NCBI GenBank assembly: GCA_903862415.1
Contig: CAIOYD010000077.1
Coordinates: 1-60,453 of the forward strand
DNA: 60,453 nucleotides
Direction of reading: 5' to 3'
Source: an uncultured Oxalobacteraceae bacterium
GTDB taxonomy: Bacteria; Pseudomonadota; Gammaproteobacteria; Burkholderiales; Burkholderiaceae_D
A program made the translations under genes and the position numbers. This document shows positions 49,934 to 60,453 of this stretch, piece after piece. Every line of letters begins with the position of its first letter. Positions within the stretch are counted from its first letter, which is position 1. The notes beneath the pieces are model-generated. The model was not told the origin of the DNA. It did not search any database and saw only the letters and a program-made list of their open reading frames with translations.

Positions 49934-51766
49934 TCAAGAATCGCGCGACGCCTTTTTGCGTTCGTGTTCTTTCAGATAACGCTTACGCAGACGGATACTC
50001 TTAGGAGTAATTTCCACCAGTTCATCGTCATCAATAAATTCAACCGCATATTCCAGCGACATCTGAATTGGTGGCACCAGGCGCACCGCTTCATCGGTTC
50101 CGGAAGAACGCACGTTGGTCAATTGCTTACCTTTGATCGGATTCACTACCAGATCATTGTCGCGTGAATGGATACCAATGATCATGCCTTCATACACTGG
50201 ATCATTGTGGGATACAAACATACGGCCGCGATCTTGCAGTTTCCAGATCGCATAAGCAACAGCCTGACCATCGTCCTGGGAAATCAGCACGCCGTTACGA
50301 CGACCGGCCATTTCACCACGGGAATTATCCACCGGTGCGTATTCATCAAACACGTGACTCATCAAACCTGTACCGCGCGTCAAGGTCATGAATTCGCCCT
50401 GGAAACCGATCAGACCACGTGCTGGAATACGGTATTCCAGACGCACACGACCTTTACCATCCGGCTGCATATCTTGCAGATCACCACGGCGGCGACCGAG
50501 TTCTTCCATCACGCCACCCTGGTTGGTTTCTTCTACGTCAACCGACAACATTTCAAACGGTTCGTGACGTACATCACCGACCATTTTAAACACCACGCGC
50601 GGACGTGAAACGGCTAATTCATAACCTTCACGACGCATGTTTTCAATCAGAATGGTCAGATGTAATTCACCGCGACCAGCGACTTCAAATGTTGTATCGT
50701 CACCGGTATCGGTCACACGCAGAGCCACGTTGGCTTTGAGTTCGCGATCCAGACGGTCACGAATCTGACGGCTGGTGACAAACTTGCCTTCACGACCGGC
50801 CAATGGCGAGTTATTCACCATGAAGTTCATGTTCAGGGTTGGTTCATCTACCTTTAACATCGGCAGAGCATCCGGCGTATCAATCGCGCAGATGGTGGTA
50901 CCGATACCGAGGTCTTCAATACCATTCACCAGCACGATGTCGCCAGCAACGGCTTCATCAACCAATACGCGCTCCAAACCTTTAAAGTTGAGCACCTGAT
51001 TAATACGTGCACGTTTTGGTGTGCCATCCGGACCGTCCATGATGATCACGTCCTGCAACGCTTTAACACGACCACGGGTCACACGGCCAATACCGATTTT
51101 ACCGACGTAGGAGTTGTAATCCAGGGAAGAAATTTGTAATTGCAGCGGACCATCCGGATTGTCTTCACGCACTGGTACGTGACGCAGAATTGCATCAAAC
51201 AACGGATCCATGTCGCCTTCGCGTGCTTCTGGGTCGAGGCTGGCATAACCATTCAGGGCAGAAGCAAACACGACCGGGAAATCGAGTTGTTCGTCAGTTG
51301 CGCCGAGTTTGTCAAACAATTCAAACGTCTGATTAACAACCCATTCAGTACGGGCACTCGGACGATCGACTTTATTGACCACAACGATAGGCTTCAAACC
51401 CAGAGCCAGTGCTTTACGGGTTACGAAACGGGTCTGTGGCATAGGGCCATCAACCGCATCCACGAGCAGCAGCACACTGTCAACCATCGACAGTACACGT
51501 TCCACTTCACCACCGAAATCGGCATGACCAGGAGTATCGACGATATTGATGTGCGTGCCTTTGTATTCTACGGCGCAGTTCTTTGCCAGAATCGTAATAC
51601 CACGTTCTTTTTCAATGTCATTAGAATCCATGACGCGAGAATCAACTTGCTGGTTGTCCCGGAAGGTACCTGATTGACGTAACAACTGATCAACCAATGT
51701 AGTTTTACCGTGATCAACGTGGGCGATGATCGCGATGTTGCGTATTGCGCGTTTAGAATTTGACAT
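49934..51766 (-). CDS. typA: Translational GTPase TypA/BipA
   Basis: A 610-residue ribosome-associated GTPase. G1 is AHVDHGKTT (15-23), G2 includes RGITI in [13 protein letters not shown]3 is [11 protein letters not shown]4 NKVD. Domains II and III, an EF-G-like domain V and the BipA-specific C-terminal domain ([52 protein letters not shown]) follow. It acts in ribosome assembly and stress or low-temperature growth. Length matches E. coli BipA (607). It is transcribed away from mgsA, and 166 bases separate it from truB upstream, so it may have its own promoter or be read from the nusA operon. Confidence 0.97.
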   Translation of the reverse strand: MSNSKRAIRNIAIIAHVDHGKTTLVDQLLRQSGTFRDNQQVDSRVMDSNDIEKERGITILAKNCAVEYKGTHINIVDTPGHADFGGEVERVLSMVDSVLLLVDAVDGPMPQTRFVTRKALALGLKPIVVVNKVDRPSARTEWVVNQTFELFDKLGATDEQLDFPVVFASALNGYASLDPEAREGDMDPLFDAILRHVPVREDNPDGPLQLQISSLDYNSYVGKIGIGRVTRGRVKALQDVIIMDGPDGTPKRARINQVLNFKGLERVLVDEAVAGDIVLVNGIEDLGIGTTICAIDTPDALPMLKVDEPTLNMNFMVNNSPLAGREGKFVTSRQIRDRLDRELKANVALRVTDTGDDTTFEVAGRGELHLTILIENMRREGYELAVSRPRVVFKMVGDVRHEPFEMLSVDVEETNQGGVMEELGRRRGDLQDMQPDGKGRVRLEYRIPARGLIGFQGEFMTLTRGTGLMSHVFDEYAPVDNSRGEMAGRRNGVLISQDDGQAVAYAIWKLQDRGRMFVSHNDPVYEGMIIGIHSRDNDLVVNPIKGKQLTNVRSSGTDEAVRLVPPIQMSLEYAVEFIDDDELVEITPKSIRLRKRYLKEHERKKASRDS

Positions 51767-51932
51767 AATGGCTATGGATGTAAATGGTGGTTTCTGGTAA
51801 CCCGTAATTATAACATGTTGCGCTGCAAAAATTTCGCAACAATTTCAAACGGGGCAATACGAATAGGTAGCACAGTCAAAAAAGATAAACAGTCTATCTT
51901 ATGACGAGCTTCCGGCAGTATAGGCACAGTGC

Positions 51933-52871
51933 CTAAGAACTGGTAGTGGAAATTAAACGTTCCGGTGCGAGCACCGAAAACTCCTGCAACAGACCTGAAC
52001 CCAGCAAGCTACCGTCACTTTGCCGATAAACCCGCAGCCGGCCAGGCTCTGCAGACGGGGTAATGCCTTCTTTGGCCAGCGAAATCCGCTGCCCATGTAA
52101 AAATCGACTCGCCAGTACATCGGACAACTGTATTGCGGAAAAATCAGACAACAACGTATCTACCGGCTGCAAAGCTGCTAACCGCTGCTCGCTGGTTTGC
52201 TGCTGTAATAACTCCAGCGTCACGGCACCGGCAATGGTTAAATTACCAACCTGAATCCGACGCAAGGCATTCAAATGCGCCCCACAGCCTAACATGCGGC
52301 CGATATCTTCGCCCAGCACACGAATATACGTTCCTTTGGAGCATTTCACATGCAAATGCAGAAAAGGAGCCTGATACTCCAGCAAACCGAGCTCATGAAT
52401 CACCACCGGACGCGCTTCACGCTCCAGAGTGATGCCGGCACGGGCATATTCGTACAGCGGTTTGCCATCGCGCTTGAGAGCAGAATACATCGGCGGCACC
52501 TGTGCGATAGGCCCGCGGAACTGCGCCAGCACGGCTTCAATCTGCTCCACACTGACCACGACCGGCAAGGTTTCCAGCACCGCGCCTTCGGTGTCACCGG
52601 TTTCAGTACGAATACCGAGATGCACCACGGTTTCATAGGTTTTATCGGCATCGAGTAAATCGTGTGAAAACTTGGTCGCCTCACCAAAGCACAACGGTAA
52701 CAAACCGGTGGCAAACGGATCGAGGGTACCGGTATGACCGGCTTTTTTGGCATTCAGCAAACGCTTGGCCTGAATTAACGCATCATTGCTCGACAGACCG
52801 ACCGGCTTATCGAATAACAGCACGCCATTGAGCGCATCACGTACACGTTTGACCGGTTTGAGCAGGGTCAT
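51933..52871 (-). CDS. truB: tRNA pseudouridine(55) synthase
   Basis: A 312-residue TruB that makes pseudouridine 55 in the T-loop of tRNAs. The catalytic motif KAGHTGTLDPFATGLLP carries Asp51. Others are GVLLFDKPVGLSSNDALIQ (about 17-35), YETVVHLGIRTETGDTEG, PMYSALKRDGKPLYEYAR, and CSKGTYIRVLGEDIG. A C-terminal PUA-like region ends near LISTTSS. The gene follows rbfA by five bases in the conserved nusA-infB-rbfA-truB order. Confidence 0.97.
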   Translation of the reverse strand: MTLLKPVKRVRDALNGVLLFDKPVGLSSNDALIQAKRLLNAKKAGHTGTLDPFATGLLPLCFGEATKFSHDLLDADKTYETVVHLGIRTETGDTEGAVLETLPVVVSVEQIEAVLAQFRGPIAQVPPMYSALKRDGKPLYEYARAGITLEREARPVVIHELGLLEYQAPFLHLHVKCSKGTYIRVLGEDIGRMLGCGAHLNALRRIQVGNLTIAGAVTLELLQQQTSEQRLAALQPVDTLLSDFSAIQLSDVLASRFLHGQRISLAKEGITPSAEPGRLRVYRQSDGSLLGSGLLQEFSVLAPERLISTTSS

Positions 52872-52876
52872 ACCGC

Positions 52877-53314
52877 TTATTCGTCGGAATCGGTGGATTC
52901 GGTGGAATCAGCTTCAGGCTCGACTGGCACCGGCTTGACATAGTCTGCATTGGTTTCAATCGCCTCATCGATCAGCCTGGACATGGCCATGCCATACATG
53001 GTCGAGGTATCATGCACAAAGTGCAGTTGCGGTAAGGTATGGATATGCAGTCGCTTACCCAAATGCATGCGCAAAAAACCAGCCGCATTATTTAAGCACG
53101 TCAGCGTTACCTTGATTTGTTCCGGAGTGTCGCGCAGCGTGGTGAAATACACCTTGGCATGCGCATAATCAGGAGTGACCTGCACTTCCGTAAGCGTAAT
53201 CATGCCCACACGCGGGTCTTTTAATTCGGCCGTGATGATCACGGATAAGTCGCGTTGAATCTGATCTGCCACCCGCAATCCGCGACCGGGGATGGATTTA
53301 CTGTTTTTTGCCAT
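52877..53314 (-). CDS. rbfA: 30S ribosome-binding factor RbfA
   Basis: A 145-residue KH-type protein needed for 16S rRNA 5'-end processing and 30S maturation, especially in the cold. It has [45 protein letters not shown] (in two parts around DPRVG), and [25 protein letters not shown]. The C-terminal 20 residues are an acidic tail ([14 protein letters not shown]). The ATG at 53314 begins the family's N-terminus; upstream in-frame codons belong to the intergenic stretch after infB, which contains a 10-base hairpin. Confidence 0.96.
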   Translation of the reverse strand: MAKNSKSIPGRGLRVADQIQRDLSVIITAELKDPRVGMITLTEVQVTPDYAHAKVYFTTLRDTPEQIKVTLTCLNNAAGFLRMHLGKRLHIHTLPQLHFVHDTSTMYGMAMSRLIDEAIETNADYVKPVPVEPEADSTESTDSDE

Positions 53315-53350
53315 TACTGTCTTCCTTGCACTCCACACTGAAACAATATC

Positions 53351-53376
53351 GGCATCATTTCCAGAGAAATGATGCC
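53351..53376. promoter_or_regulatory. 10-bp perfect hairpin between infB and rbfA
   Basis: GGCATCATTT (53351-53360) is complementary to AAATGATGCC (53367-53376), with a six-base loop. On the minus strand no T-run follows, so it is more likely an mRNA processing or stability element, or partial attenuator, than a terminator. Confidence 0.5.
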
Positions 53377-53383
53377 GGATTGA

Positions 53384-56338
53384 TTACAGAGTACGGGCAA
53401 CCTCTTGAACTTCAAATACTTCGAGCTGATCACCTACCTGGATGTCATTGAAATTCTTCAGTGACAAACCGCATTCAAAACCAGACTTAACTTCTTTTAC
53501 GTCATCTTTAAAGCGTTTGAGCGAATCCAGCTCGCCTGTCCAGATAACCACATTGTCGCGCAACAGACGGATGGAGGAGCCGCGTTTGACCAAACCTTCG
53601 AGCACATAACAACCGGCAATCGCGCCGACTTTGCTGATGGTAATAACCTGACGGATTTCCACCAGACCCAGAGCATGTTCGCGTTTCTCCGGAGCCAGCA
53701 TACCTGACAGCGCCGCTTTCACATCATCGACTGCATCGTAAATAATGTTGTAGTAACGGATATCAATGCCATTGGCTTCAGCCAGTTTGCGTGCTGATGC
53801 ATCGGCACGGGTGTTAAAGCCGATCAGAACGGCTTTTGATGCCACAGCCAGATTGACGTCGGATTCGGAAATACCACCCACGGCAGCATGTACCACCTGC
53901 ACGCGGACTTCGGAAGTCGACAGTTTTTGCATCGAATGCACCAACGCTTCCTGTGAACCCTGAACGTCGGTTTTGATAATCATGGCCAGAGTTTTGACTT
54001 CGCCCTCACCCATGTTTTCAAACATATTTTCCAGTTTCGCCGCCTGCTGTTTAGCCAGTTTGACGTCACGGTATTTACCCTGACGGAACTGTCCGATTTC
54101 ACGTGCTTTACGTTCATCGGCCATGACCATGACTTCTTCACCGGCATTCGGCACTTCGGTCAGACCCTGAATTTCTACCGGAATCGACGGACCGGCTTCG
54201 GCAATCGAGACACCGTTTTCATCCAGCATGGCGCGTACACGTCCATAAGCAGAACCTGCGAGCACCACGTCACCACGCTTGAGCGTACCTGACTGCACCA
54301 GAATCGTGGCCACCGGACCGCGACCTTTATCCAGACGGGCTTCAACCACCAGGCCACGTGCCGGAGCATCTTTGGCTGCTTTGAGTTCCAGAACTTCAGC
54401 CTGCAGCAATACCTGCTCGAGCAATTCATCGATACCCTGGCCGGTTTTGGCCGAGACAGAAACGAAAGGAGAATCGCCACCGTATTCTTCCGGCAAAACG
54501 TTTTCAGCAATCAATTCCTGCTTGACGCGATCCAGATTGGCACCCGGCTTGTCGATCTTGTTGACGGCCACCACCAGAGGAACGCCGGCTGCTTTGGCAT
54601 GCGCAATCGCTTCTTTGGTTTGCGGCATCACGCCATCGTCAGCCGCTACCACCAGAATCACGATATCGGTTGCCTTGGCACCACGGGCACGCATTGCCGT
54701 AAAGGCTTCATGACCCGGGGTATCAAGGAAGGTAATCATACCGCGTGGAGTTTCCACGTGATAGGCACCGATATGCTGAGTAATGCCACCCGCTTCGCCT
54801 GAGGCTACTTTGGCGCGACGAATATAATCGAGCAAACTGGTTTTACCATGATCGACGTGACCCATGACTGTCACCACCGGAGCGCGCGGGAAAGCCTGAT
54901 ATTCGACCTGCACGCCACCATCGGCGAGCATGGCTTCGGGATCATCGAGCTTGGCAGCAAACGCTTTATGGCCCATTTCTTCGACCAGAATCAACGCTGT
55001 TTCCTGATCGAGCACCTGATTGATGGTGACCATCTGTCCGAGCTTCATCAATTGCTTGATGACTTCAGAGGCTTTCACCGACATCTTGTGAGCCAGTTCA
55101 GCAACGGTAATGGTTTCAGGAACGTAGACATCCTTGACCACGGCTTCAACCGGTGCCTGGAAATTGCTTTCACGGTCATCGGAATGCGAACCGCGACGGG
55201 AATTCTTGCCACCAGCGCGCCAGCCATCACGGCCACCCGGTGTCGGCGCGGTATTGCCGCGTGTCTTGAGTCCTTTTTTCTTGGCTGCATCATCTTGCCA
55301 GGTCGAAGAAACATTGGCTGACTTGATCGATTTTTTATCGGCCACAACCGGTTTTTTCTCGTCCTTTTTCTCAACCGGTTTTTTCTCGGTTGATTTATGC
55401 AAGGTGCCTTCCGGAGCTGCTTTGGCCACCACTTCGGCCGGAGCCGCGACGACTGGTTTTACCGGCTTGCGCTGGGTACTCATCATCGCCTTGATCTGGG
55501 CGACTTCATCAGCAACTACCTTGCGGGCAATTTCGGTTGCTGCTGCACGCTCGGTAGCGATTTTGGTCGCTTCCTGAGCGGCTACAACACCTGCGGCGAC
55601 CTTGTGCTGTTCAGTCGCTTCGGCTTCGGCAGCCAGACGTTTGGCCACTTCGCCCTTGTCGATTTTGACTTCTTCAGCAGCGACAACCGGGGCTGAAACT
55701 GCGTCTGCGACGGCAGTCGCCGCCACGGCTTTGGCCGCCGGGGATTTTTTCTTGCTCTGAACTGCCTGCAACTGGGCAGCTTCTTCCTGGGCAGAGGCGC
55801 GTCGGGCAGCCGCACTGGCTGCGAGCTCGGCTTCTTTGGCCGCGGCCAGTTCAGCATCCTGCACTGCTTTGGTTTGCGCTTCTTTTTCCGCTTCCAGCTG
55901 GGCTAAATGCGTTTGCTTGGCGATTAATTCTGCTTCCTGTCTGACACGCAATTCATCAGCGAGACGATCTTCTTCAACCTGACGTGCCAATTCAGCCGGA
56001 TTAACAGCCGCAACCGGAGTTTCCGGCTGGGATTCATCGCGTTTGACAAAGGTGCGCTTTTTGCGCACTTCCACCTGAATGGTACGTGATTTACCGGTGG
56101 CATCGGCTTGCTTGATTTCCGTGGTCTCTTTACGAGTCAGGGTAATTTTTTTGGTATCGCCATCTGCTTCCACACCGTGGGTACGGCGCAAATGCTCAAG
56201 CAGACGATCTTTGTCTTCTTTCGACAAATCATCCAAAGTCGAACTCTTGACCACCCCTGCCGAGCGCAATTGAGTGAGCAGCACATCGGCTGACATCTTA
56301 AGCTCGGTGGCAAATTGGGCTACATTATTACTCGCCAT
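53384..56338 (-). CDS. infB: Translation initiation factor IF-2
   Basis: A 984-residue IF-2 of the long form. N-terminal IF2_N motifs ([20 protein letters not shown]) are followed by a long Ala/Glu/Lys-rich region of low complexity (about 95-360) and a second IF2_N part ([20 protein letters not shown]). The G domain starts near 490 with GHVDHGKTS, then DTPGHEAF near 537 and NKID near 594. Domains II to IV follow, with [35 protein letters not shown]-like (here [14 protein letters not shown]) and the fMet-tRNA-binding C-terminal domain ending [11 protein letters not shown]. It places initiator tRNA on the 30S subunit and promotes subunit joining. Part of the rimP-nusA-infB-rbfA-truB operon. Confidence 0.98.
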   Translation of the reverse strand: MASNNVAQFATELKMSADVLLTQLRSAGVVKSSTLDDLSKEDKDRLLEHLRRTHGVEADGDTKKITLTRKETTEIKQADATGKSRTIQVEVRKKRTFVKRDESQPETPVAAVNPAELARQVEEDRLADELRVRQEAELIAKQTHLAQLEAEKEAQTKAVQDAELAAAKEAELAASAAARRASAQEEAAQLQAVQSKKKSPAAKAVAATAVADAVSAPVVAAEEVKIDKGEVAKRLAAEAEATEQHKVAAGVVAAQEATKIATERAAATEIARKVVADEVAQIKAMMSTQRKPVKPVVAAPAEVVAKAAPEGTLHKSTEKKPVEKKDEKKPVVADKKSIKSANVSSTWQDDAAKKKGLKTRGNTAPTPGGRDGWRAGGKNSRRGSHSDDRESNFQAPVEAVVKDVYVPETITVAELAHKMSVKASEVIKQLMKLGQMVTINQVLDQETALILVEEMGHKAFAAKLDDPEAMLADGGVQVEYQAFPRAPVVTVMGHVDHGKTSLLDYIRRAKVASGEAGGITQHIGAYHVETPRGMITFLDTPGHEAFTAMRARGAKATDIVILVVAADDGVMPQTKEAIAHAKAAGVPLVVAVNKIDKPGANLDRVKQELIAENVLPEEYGGDSPFVSVSAKTGQGIDELLEQVLLQAEVLELKAAKDAPARGLVVEARLDKGRGPVATILVQSGTLKRGDVVLAGSAYGRVRAMLDENGVSIAEAGPSIPVEIQGLTEVPNAGEEVMVMADERKAREIGQFRQGKYRDVKLAKQQAAKLENMFENMGEGEVKTLAMIIKTDVQGSQEALVHSMQKLSTSEVRVQVVHAAVGGISESDVNLAVASKAVLIGFNTRADASARKLAEANGIDIRYYNIIYDAVDDVKAALSGMLAPEKREHALGLVEIRQVITISKVGAIAGCYVLEGLVKRGSSIRLLRDNVVIWTGELDSLKRFKDDVKEVKSGFECGLSLKNFNDIQVGDQLEVFEVQEVARTL

Positions 56339-56468
56339 TCAGTCCTCTTTTTCTATGTGACGCGGTGGCTGACGCAGACTATTCGCGCTGTTCAACCAAT
56401 ACTCAGGATGAAGCAATGAGGCCGGCTGTGGCAGTCATTATCTGCAGCAGCCGCCGGCAATGCCATCC

Positions 56469-58028
56469 CTATTTTGTTTCCGTGATACTCCAGGCTTTGG
56501 CCAGAATGGCTTTCGCATGGTCATCATACTTTGCATCGATGAGTTTCATTTCATCATCGCTGACATCATCAAACTCGTTTTTAATCAGCTCACGGGCGCG
56601 TTCTGTCGACAAGGCCAGAATCGCACCAAATTCGTCATAAGCCAGTGCAGCAAAAGCGGCGAGTGTCTTGATATCGGCCAGACCGAGTTTACCCGCAGTA
56701 ACGCGGTCCATACCTGGCAGACTGATCAATTCTTCCTCTACACCATCCACACCCTCTTCAGAGGCAATGGCTTCCGAAACAATCGCGTCACGTGCACGAG
56801 TGCGCAATTCCTTGACGGTTTCTTCATCCAACGCTTCGATTTCAAGCATTTCACTGATCGGTACGTAAGCGATTTCTTCCAGACTGGCAAAACCTTCATC
56901 CACCAGAATGTCGGCCACTTCCTGATCCACATCGAGCTTTTGCATAAACAGCGCACGAATGGCCGATGTTTCCTGCTCAGATTTATTGGCAGACTGCTCT
57001 GCCGTCATGATATTGATCTGCCAGCCAGTCAACTCTGCCGCCAGACGTACGTTCTGTCCGCTGCGGCCGATGGCAATGGCCAGATTTTCATCATCCACCA
57101 CCACATCCATGGCATGCTTTTCTTCATCAACCACGATAGAAGATACATTGGCCGGTGCCAGAGCGCCGATGACGAATTGCGCCGGATCTTCTGACCACAA
57201 TACGATATCCACACGTTCGCCGCCCAATTCACCGGTAACTGCCTGAACACGTGAACCACGCATACCAACACAGGTGCCAATAGGATCGATGCGCGGATCG
57301 TGAGTATGCACGGCAATTTTTGCACGTACACCAGGATCACGGGCAGCCGATTTGACTTCCAGAGAACCTTGTTCAATTTCCGGCACTTCGAGCTCAAACA
57401 ACTTCATGATAAATTCTGGCGCAGTACGCGACAAAATTACCTGAGGTCCACGAGCATTGCGGTCAATACGCAAAATATAAGCACGTACACGGTCACCAAT
57501 GCGCAGATTTTCCTTAGGGATCATCTGATCACGTGGCAAACGGGCTTCGATTTTACCGGATTCAACCACAGCTTCGCCGCGCTCCATCCGTTTGATAGTG
57601 CCGGTAACGAGTGAGTCACCACGCTCAAGAAAATCAGCCAATATCTGTTCACGTTCTGCATCCCGTACCCGCTGCAGCATGACCTGCTTGGCGTCCTGGG
57701 CAAAACGGCGACCAAAATCGACCGACTCAATCGCTTCTTCAATATACTCATCGACTTCGATGTCCGGATATTGCTCCAGCGCTTCGAAATGTAAAATTTC
57801 CTGGTCTGGCAATTGCAGACCAGCCTCGTCAGGAACCACATGCCAGCGACGGAAGGATTCGAATACACCGCTCTCACGGTCTATCGTTACACGAATATCG
57901 ACGTCACCCTCGTAACGTTTTTTCGTCGCCTGCGCTAACGCATGCTCCAGGGCGCCATAGACAATTTCCTTATCGACGTTTTTTTCACGCGCTAAGGCAT
58001 CAACTAACAATAAAACTTCGCGACTCAT
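56469..58028 (-). CDS. nusA: Transcription termination/antitermination factor NusA
   Basis: A 519-residue NusA. The N-terminal RNA-polymerase-binding domain starts [20 protein letters not shown]. The S1 domain contains [22 protein letters not shown]1 and KH2 follow: [68 protein letters not shown] (in part) and [17 protein letters not shown]. The C-terminus has two acidic repeat domains (about 365-515) with [14 protein letters not shown] and [12 protein letters not shown]. It modulates pausing, termination and antitermination. Its ATG overlaps the rimP stop as ATGA. 130 bases separate it from infB. Confidence 0.97.
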   Translation of the reverse strand: MSREVLLLVDALAREKNVDKEIVYGALEHALAQATKKRYEGDVDIRVTIDRESGVFESFRRWHVVPDEAGLQLPDQEILHFEALEQYPDIEVDEYIEEAIESVDFGRRFAQDAKQVMLQRVRDAEREQILADFLERGDSLVTGTIKRMERGEAVVESGKIEARLPRDQMIPKENLRIGDRVRAYILRIDRNARGPQVILSRTAPEFIMKLFELEVPEIEQGSLEVKSAARDPGVRAKIAVHTHDPRIDPIGTCVGMRGSRVQAVTGELGGERVDIVLWSEDPAQFVIGALAPANVSSIVVDEEKHAMDVVVDDENLAIAIGRSGQNVRLAAELTGWQINIMTAEQSANKSEQETSAIRALFMQKLDVDQEVADILVDEGFASLEEIAYVPISEMLEIEALDEETVKELRTRARDAIVSEAIASEEGVDGVEEELISLPGMDRVTAGKLGLADIKTLAAFAALAYDEFGAILALSTERARELIKNEFDDVSDDEMKLIDAKYDDHAKAILAKAWSITETK

Positions 58029-58510
58029 GCTTTGCGACTCCTAAAATCGACTTGTGGCACCAAACGGGCCTTTTCCACATCGGCAAGTGCAAACTCCAGC
58101 ATTGCCGCCCCCTCTTTATTTTCAAATTCCAACATCAGTGTCTCCCCGACGGGTTCATGTATCACACCCTGATACGTTTTGCGATTCGGTGTACCCGCCA
58201 TCGGCAGACGCAATTTAATCACCGCATCCCGACCAGCAAAGCGCACATAATCAGACAACTTGGTCAAGGCCCGATCCAGACCGGGCGAGGACACTTCGAG
58301 TCGTTCGTAATTGGCATTTTCCACCGTCAGCACATGACTCAACTGATGACTTACCAACGCACAATCCTCGACCGTAATCTGACCACGGTCAGCCTGCTCG
58401 GCAGTAAAATCGATATACACCCGCAGCAAGCCGCGTGTTGCCAGCTCAAACTCGACAAGTTCATACCCCAGACCGGCAACAGTTTTTTCAATCAAGGCGT
58501 GCAAATACAA
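58025..58510 (-). CDS. rimP: Ribosome maturation factor RimP
   Basis: A 161-residue RimP, needed for 30S subunit maturation. It shows [48 protein letters not shown] (in two parts around ADRGQ), [24 protein letters not shown], and the C-terminal domain ending in [15 protein letters not shown]. The start is TTG at 58510, with GGAG seven bases upstream; no ATG is available near the conserved N-terminus, so an unusual start is well supported. It is the first gene of the nusA-infB operon; a terminator upstream at about 58574-58600 isolates it from rluB. Confidence 0.95.
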   Translation of the reverse strand: MYLHALIEKTVAGLGYELVEFELATRGLLRVYIDFTAEQADRGQITVEDCALVSHQLSHVLTVENANYERLEVSSPGLDRALTKLSDYVRFAGRDAVIKLRLPMAGTPNRKTYQGVIHEPVGETLMLEFENKEGAAMLEFALADVEKARLVPQVDFRSRKA

Positions 58511-58573
58511 AACAATTCTCCGACACAGTTATTAATACTTAGTAAATCTTTTAGCGCATTCCAGAAGTACAGC

Positions 58574-58600
58574 AAAAAAAAAATGGGCATTAGCCCATCT
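58574..58600 (-). terminator. Intrinsic terminator after rluB
   Basis: Read on the minus strand, ATGGGC and GCCCAT form a six-base stem with a four-base loop (58583-58598), followed by a run of about ten T residues (58583-58574). It should end the scpB-rluB transcript before the rimP operon. Confidence 0.88.
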
Positions 58601-58736
58601 TCTGTTTTTTGCAACTTTCCCATGCTCACGAGTCTGTGCGGCAGGGGGGAAAGCTCACTAACTATCAGATTATAAACGAAAAGCTATTCACTGACAATGC
58701 AAAAATTAAGTGGGTACAGATTACTGCCACACACCA

Positions 58737-60278
58737 TTACCCCCGGGCGCGCTTGCGCGGGATTCCCTGATAATTATGTGCCGGCGCACTCGCAGACGTA
58801 CCGGTGCGGGGACGACGTGGTGCGCTGGCCGGAAATCCCAGTGCGGTTTGCATCGGATCAGGCTGACGGCTGCGCTGCGGCTTGCCGGCAGAATCCGCGC
58901 TTTTTGCAAACCGCGAGCTATTTCCTGTACTGTTACCATGACCAGAATGCGTATTTCCGGAAGGCGCCGAACTATTGCCATTGGCAGAAAAACGTGAATT
59001 CCCGCCCGGCTTGGCCGAACGCGGTCCGCGATCATCCCGACCAACATTGGCTTCTTTTTCCAGTCCACACAACTTCAGCAGATCACGTGCCGCATTTTCT
59101 TCCAGCTCTTCCCAACGACCGCGTTTGAGATTGGGCGGCAACGTCATCACGCCATACCGGGTCCGGATCAGGCGCGATACCGTCAGACCCACAGCTTCAA
59201 ACATGCGGCGCACTTCACGATTACGACCCTCACCAATCACCACCCGATACCATTTATTTACACCATCACCGCCACCGTCGGCGATTTTGGAAAATTGTGC
59301 CATGCCATCGTCAAGCTCAACACCGCTGAGAAGTTTCTGACGCATGCCCTCTTCCAGAGTTCCCAGAGTACGCACGGCATATTCACGTTCGATACCGTAC
59401 CGCGGATGCATGAGCCGGTTGGCCAGATCGCCGGAAGTCGTAAACAACAACAAACCTTCGGTATTAAAATCCAGCCGTCCTACGGCCAGCCATTTACCAT
59501 TTTTCATGGTCGGCAGACTGGAGAACACAGATTCGCGTCCTTCCGGATCATTGGTGCTGACAATTTGCCCGGCTGGCTTGTGATACACCAGAATCCGTGG
59601 CGGTTTTTTGCTTACTTTGCGTTGAATCAGCTTGCCATTAATACGCACAAAATCGGTCGGCAAAATCCGTTGGCCGATATGTGCCGGTTCGCCATTGACA
59701 GATACCCGTCCGGCAACAATCAAGTCTTCCATGTCGCGACGCGAACCCAGACCGGCTTCGGCCAGCACTTTATGCAACTTAGGCGCATCATCATCCGACG
59801 TCAGATCGCGGCGCGCAGGCGCAGCGTGACGCGAACCAGGCTTGCTGTCTGCATGTGCCTGATCAAAGGCTTCCGAGGTCACAAAAGAAAACACATCGTC
59901 GGCCGGCATGGCTTTCGATGATGAACGGGAAGCGCTGCCTGGCTTGCCGGGACGCGCGCCACGGGCATCCCGTGGCGGGCGTGCATCTCTGGCTTGAGCA
60001 CCTTCACGCGGAGCACGCGGCTCTCTGGCGGGAGCGCCTTCACGCGGTACGCGCGGCTCTCTGACCGGTGCGCCTTCGCGCGGTGCACGCGGCTCTCTGA
60101 CGGGTCTTCCTGCAGCAGGTGCAGCAGCATCAGTCGCGACTGCCACCTCTACCCGCTCACTGCGCGCACGCCGCAGGGTACGCGGACCGCGAACGCCGTG
60201 CTTCTTGGGCTTGTCGCCGGTGGTTTCAACAACAGCTTCAGTCGGAATTACATCAGGTATATTGGACATCTTTATCAT
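58737..60278 (-). CDS. rluB: 23S rRNA pseudouridine(2605) synthase, RluB-type
   Basis: A 513-residue RluB-like enzyme with long tails. The N-terminal 140 residues are Arg/Pro/Ala-rich with 12-residue repeats ([12 protein letters not shown] type). An S4 domain follows ([36 protein letters not shown]). The catalytic domain has [40 protein letters not shown] with the catalytic Asp, and [27 protein letters not shown] (in parts). The C-terminal 100 residues are Gly/Asn/Ser/Arg-rich. Both tails are probably disordered RNA-binding regions. It modifies the peptidyl-transferase-proximal 23S rRNA. The ATG at 60278 overlaps the scpB stop as ATGA; an in-frame ATG three codons later is possible. Confidence 0.93.
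   Translation of the reverse strand: MIKMSNIPDVIPTEAVVETTGDKPKKHGVRGPRTLRRARSERVEVAVATDAAAPAAGRPVREPRAPREGAPVREPRVPREGAPAREPRAPREGAQARDARPPRDARGARPGKPGSASRSSSKAMPADDVFSFVTSEAFDQAHADSKPGSRHAAPARRDLTSDDDAPKLHKVLAEAGLGSRRDMEDLIVAGRVSVNGEPAHIGQRILPTDFVRINGKLIQRKVSKKPPRILVYHKPAGQIVSTNDPEGRESVFSSLPTMKNGKWLAVGRLDFNTEGLLLFTTSGDLANRLMHPRYGIEREYAVRTLGTLEEGMRQKLLSGVELDDGMAQFSKIADGGGDGVNKWYRVVIGEGRNREVRRMFEAVGLTVSRLIRTRYGVMTLPPNLKRGRWEELEENAARDLLKLCGLEKEANVGRDDRGPRSAKPGGNSRFSANGNSSAPSGNTHSGHGNSTGNSSRFAKSADSAGKPQRSRQPDPMQTALGFPASAPRRPRTGTSASAPAHNYQGIPRKRARG
59996..60103 (-). repeat. Three 36-bp tandem repeats in rluB
   Basis: Units at 59996-60031, 60032-60067 and 60068-60103 are exactly 36 bases and nearly identical. 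Each encodes a 12-residue Arg/Pro/Glu/Gly unit in the disordered N-terminus of RluB. Being in frame, copy number can vary between strains without inactivating the gene. Confidence 0.85.
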
Positions 60279-60453
60279 TCTTGGTTAGCTTGATCCAGAG
60301 TGACTGTATCAACTGATACCGTCAACGGATCATGTAAGGGGTAATCTTCAGGGGACTCGACAGCCACCCCGGTTTGTTCTTGTTCAGCAGGTAATTCAGA
60401 ACCAGCCGCTGGAAGTTCCACTTCAACAGCAAAATCCATACTGGTTTGCAACA
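60275..60453 (-). CDS. scpB: C-terminal end of ScpB (partial)
   Basis: An open minus-strand frame running in from the right edge of the window, about 58 codons to a TGA at 60277-60275. The sequence is an acidic, Pro/Glu/Val-rich tail ([20 protein letters not shown], then [20 protein letters not shown]). No ScpB core domain is in view. The call rests on the usual scpB-rluB order, the ATGA overlap with rluB and the acidic tail typical of betaproteobacterial ScpB. If correct, the chromosome also has a standard SMC-ScpAB condensin. Confidence 0.6.
   Translation of the reverse strand, partial: LQTSMDFAVEVELPAAGSELPAEQEQTGVAVESPEDYPLHDPLTVSVDTVTLDQANQE

Overview
This looks like chromosomal DNA of a betaproteobacterium, probably Burkholderiales and perhaps Oxalobacteraceae-like. 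The evidence is the rimP-nusA-infB-rbfA-truB-typA order, the waaA / tolC-like / rhodanese / pcm neighbourhood, LPS Kdo transferase, scpB-rluB at the right edge, moderate GC and proteobacterial signal peptides. The genus assignment is inference. No tRNA, rRNA, CRISPR array, prophage or complete insertion sequence was seen.

Layout. 1-4.2 kb: ribB, then a thiol/disulfide gene set on the minus strand (FrnE-like DsbA-fold protein, CoA-disulfide-reductase-like flavoenzyme, cystine-type symporter). 4.3-7.1 kb: two paralogous small secreted proteins flanking a dienoyl-CoA isomerase, then a SemiSWEET and a flavin reductase. 7.2-12.0 kb: a three-gene operon laid out like mukF-mukE-mukB, but with an SMC that has a canonical-looking hinge, and with no nuclease partner in the window. 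12.3-28.8 kb: a solute-binding protein with a TonB receptor, a chemoreceptor with a perfect FNR-type box upstream, a periplasmic glutathione peroxidase, a persulfide-dioxygenase-like hydrolase, waaA, a TolC-like porin, rhodanese, pcm, a TetR regulator with tandem operators, rsuA, a diguanylate cyclase, and ahpC-ahpF with an OxyR-like site.

29.4-45.9 kb, the most unusual part: sixteen tightly packed minus-strand genes, many with overlapping stop/start codons, probably one transcript. They encode an ApbE flavin transferase, a hydrazine-synthase-alpha-like haem lipoprotein, a second CxxxCH lipoprotein, an SH3 plus beta-barrel protein, a myxococcal-type outer-membrane beta-barrel, a TlpA thioredoxin, a DUF4266 lipoprotein interrupted by a stop codon, a DUF3570 barrel, two TPR proteins, two small periplasmic proteins, a TolQ/ExbB channel, two ExbD/TolR proteins (one lacking the usual transmembrane Asp) and an AgmX/PglI-type TonB-like protein. 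My reading is an energised inner-membrane-to-outer-membrane machine related to the Tol/Exb-driven Glt/Nfs machinery of myxobacteria, combined with redox cofactor proteins. Its function cannot be read from sequence.

46.3-60.5 kb: a class III aminotransferase translationally coupled to a TetR/BetI regulator, an orphan small protein, a double-length methylglyoxal synthase whose N-terminal half is degenerate, then typA, truB, rbfA, infB, nusA and rimP, and finally rluB with the tail of scpB. Dispersed REP-like palindromes occur at 15.9, 17.9, 22.4-22.5 and 28.9 kb, and a separate inverted-repeat element lies at 29.1-29.25 kb.
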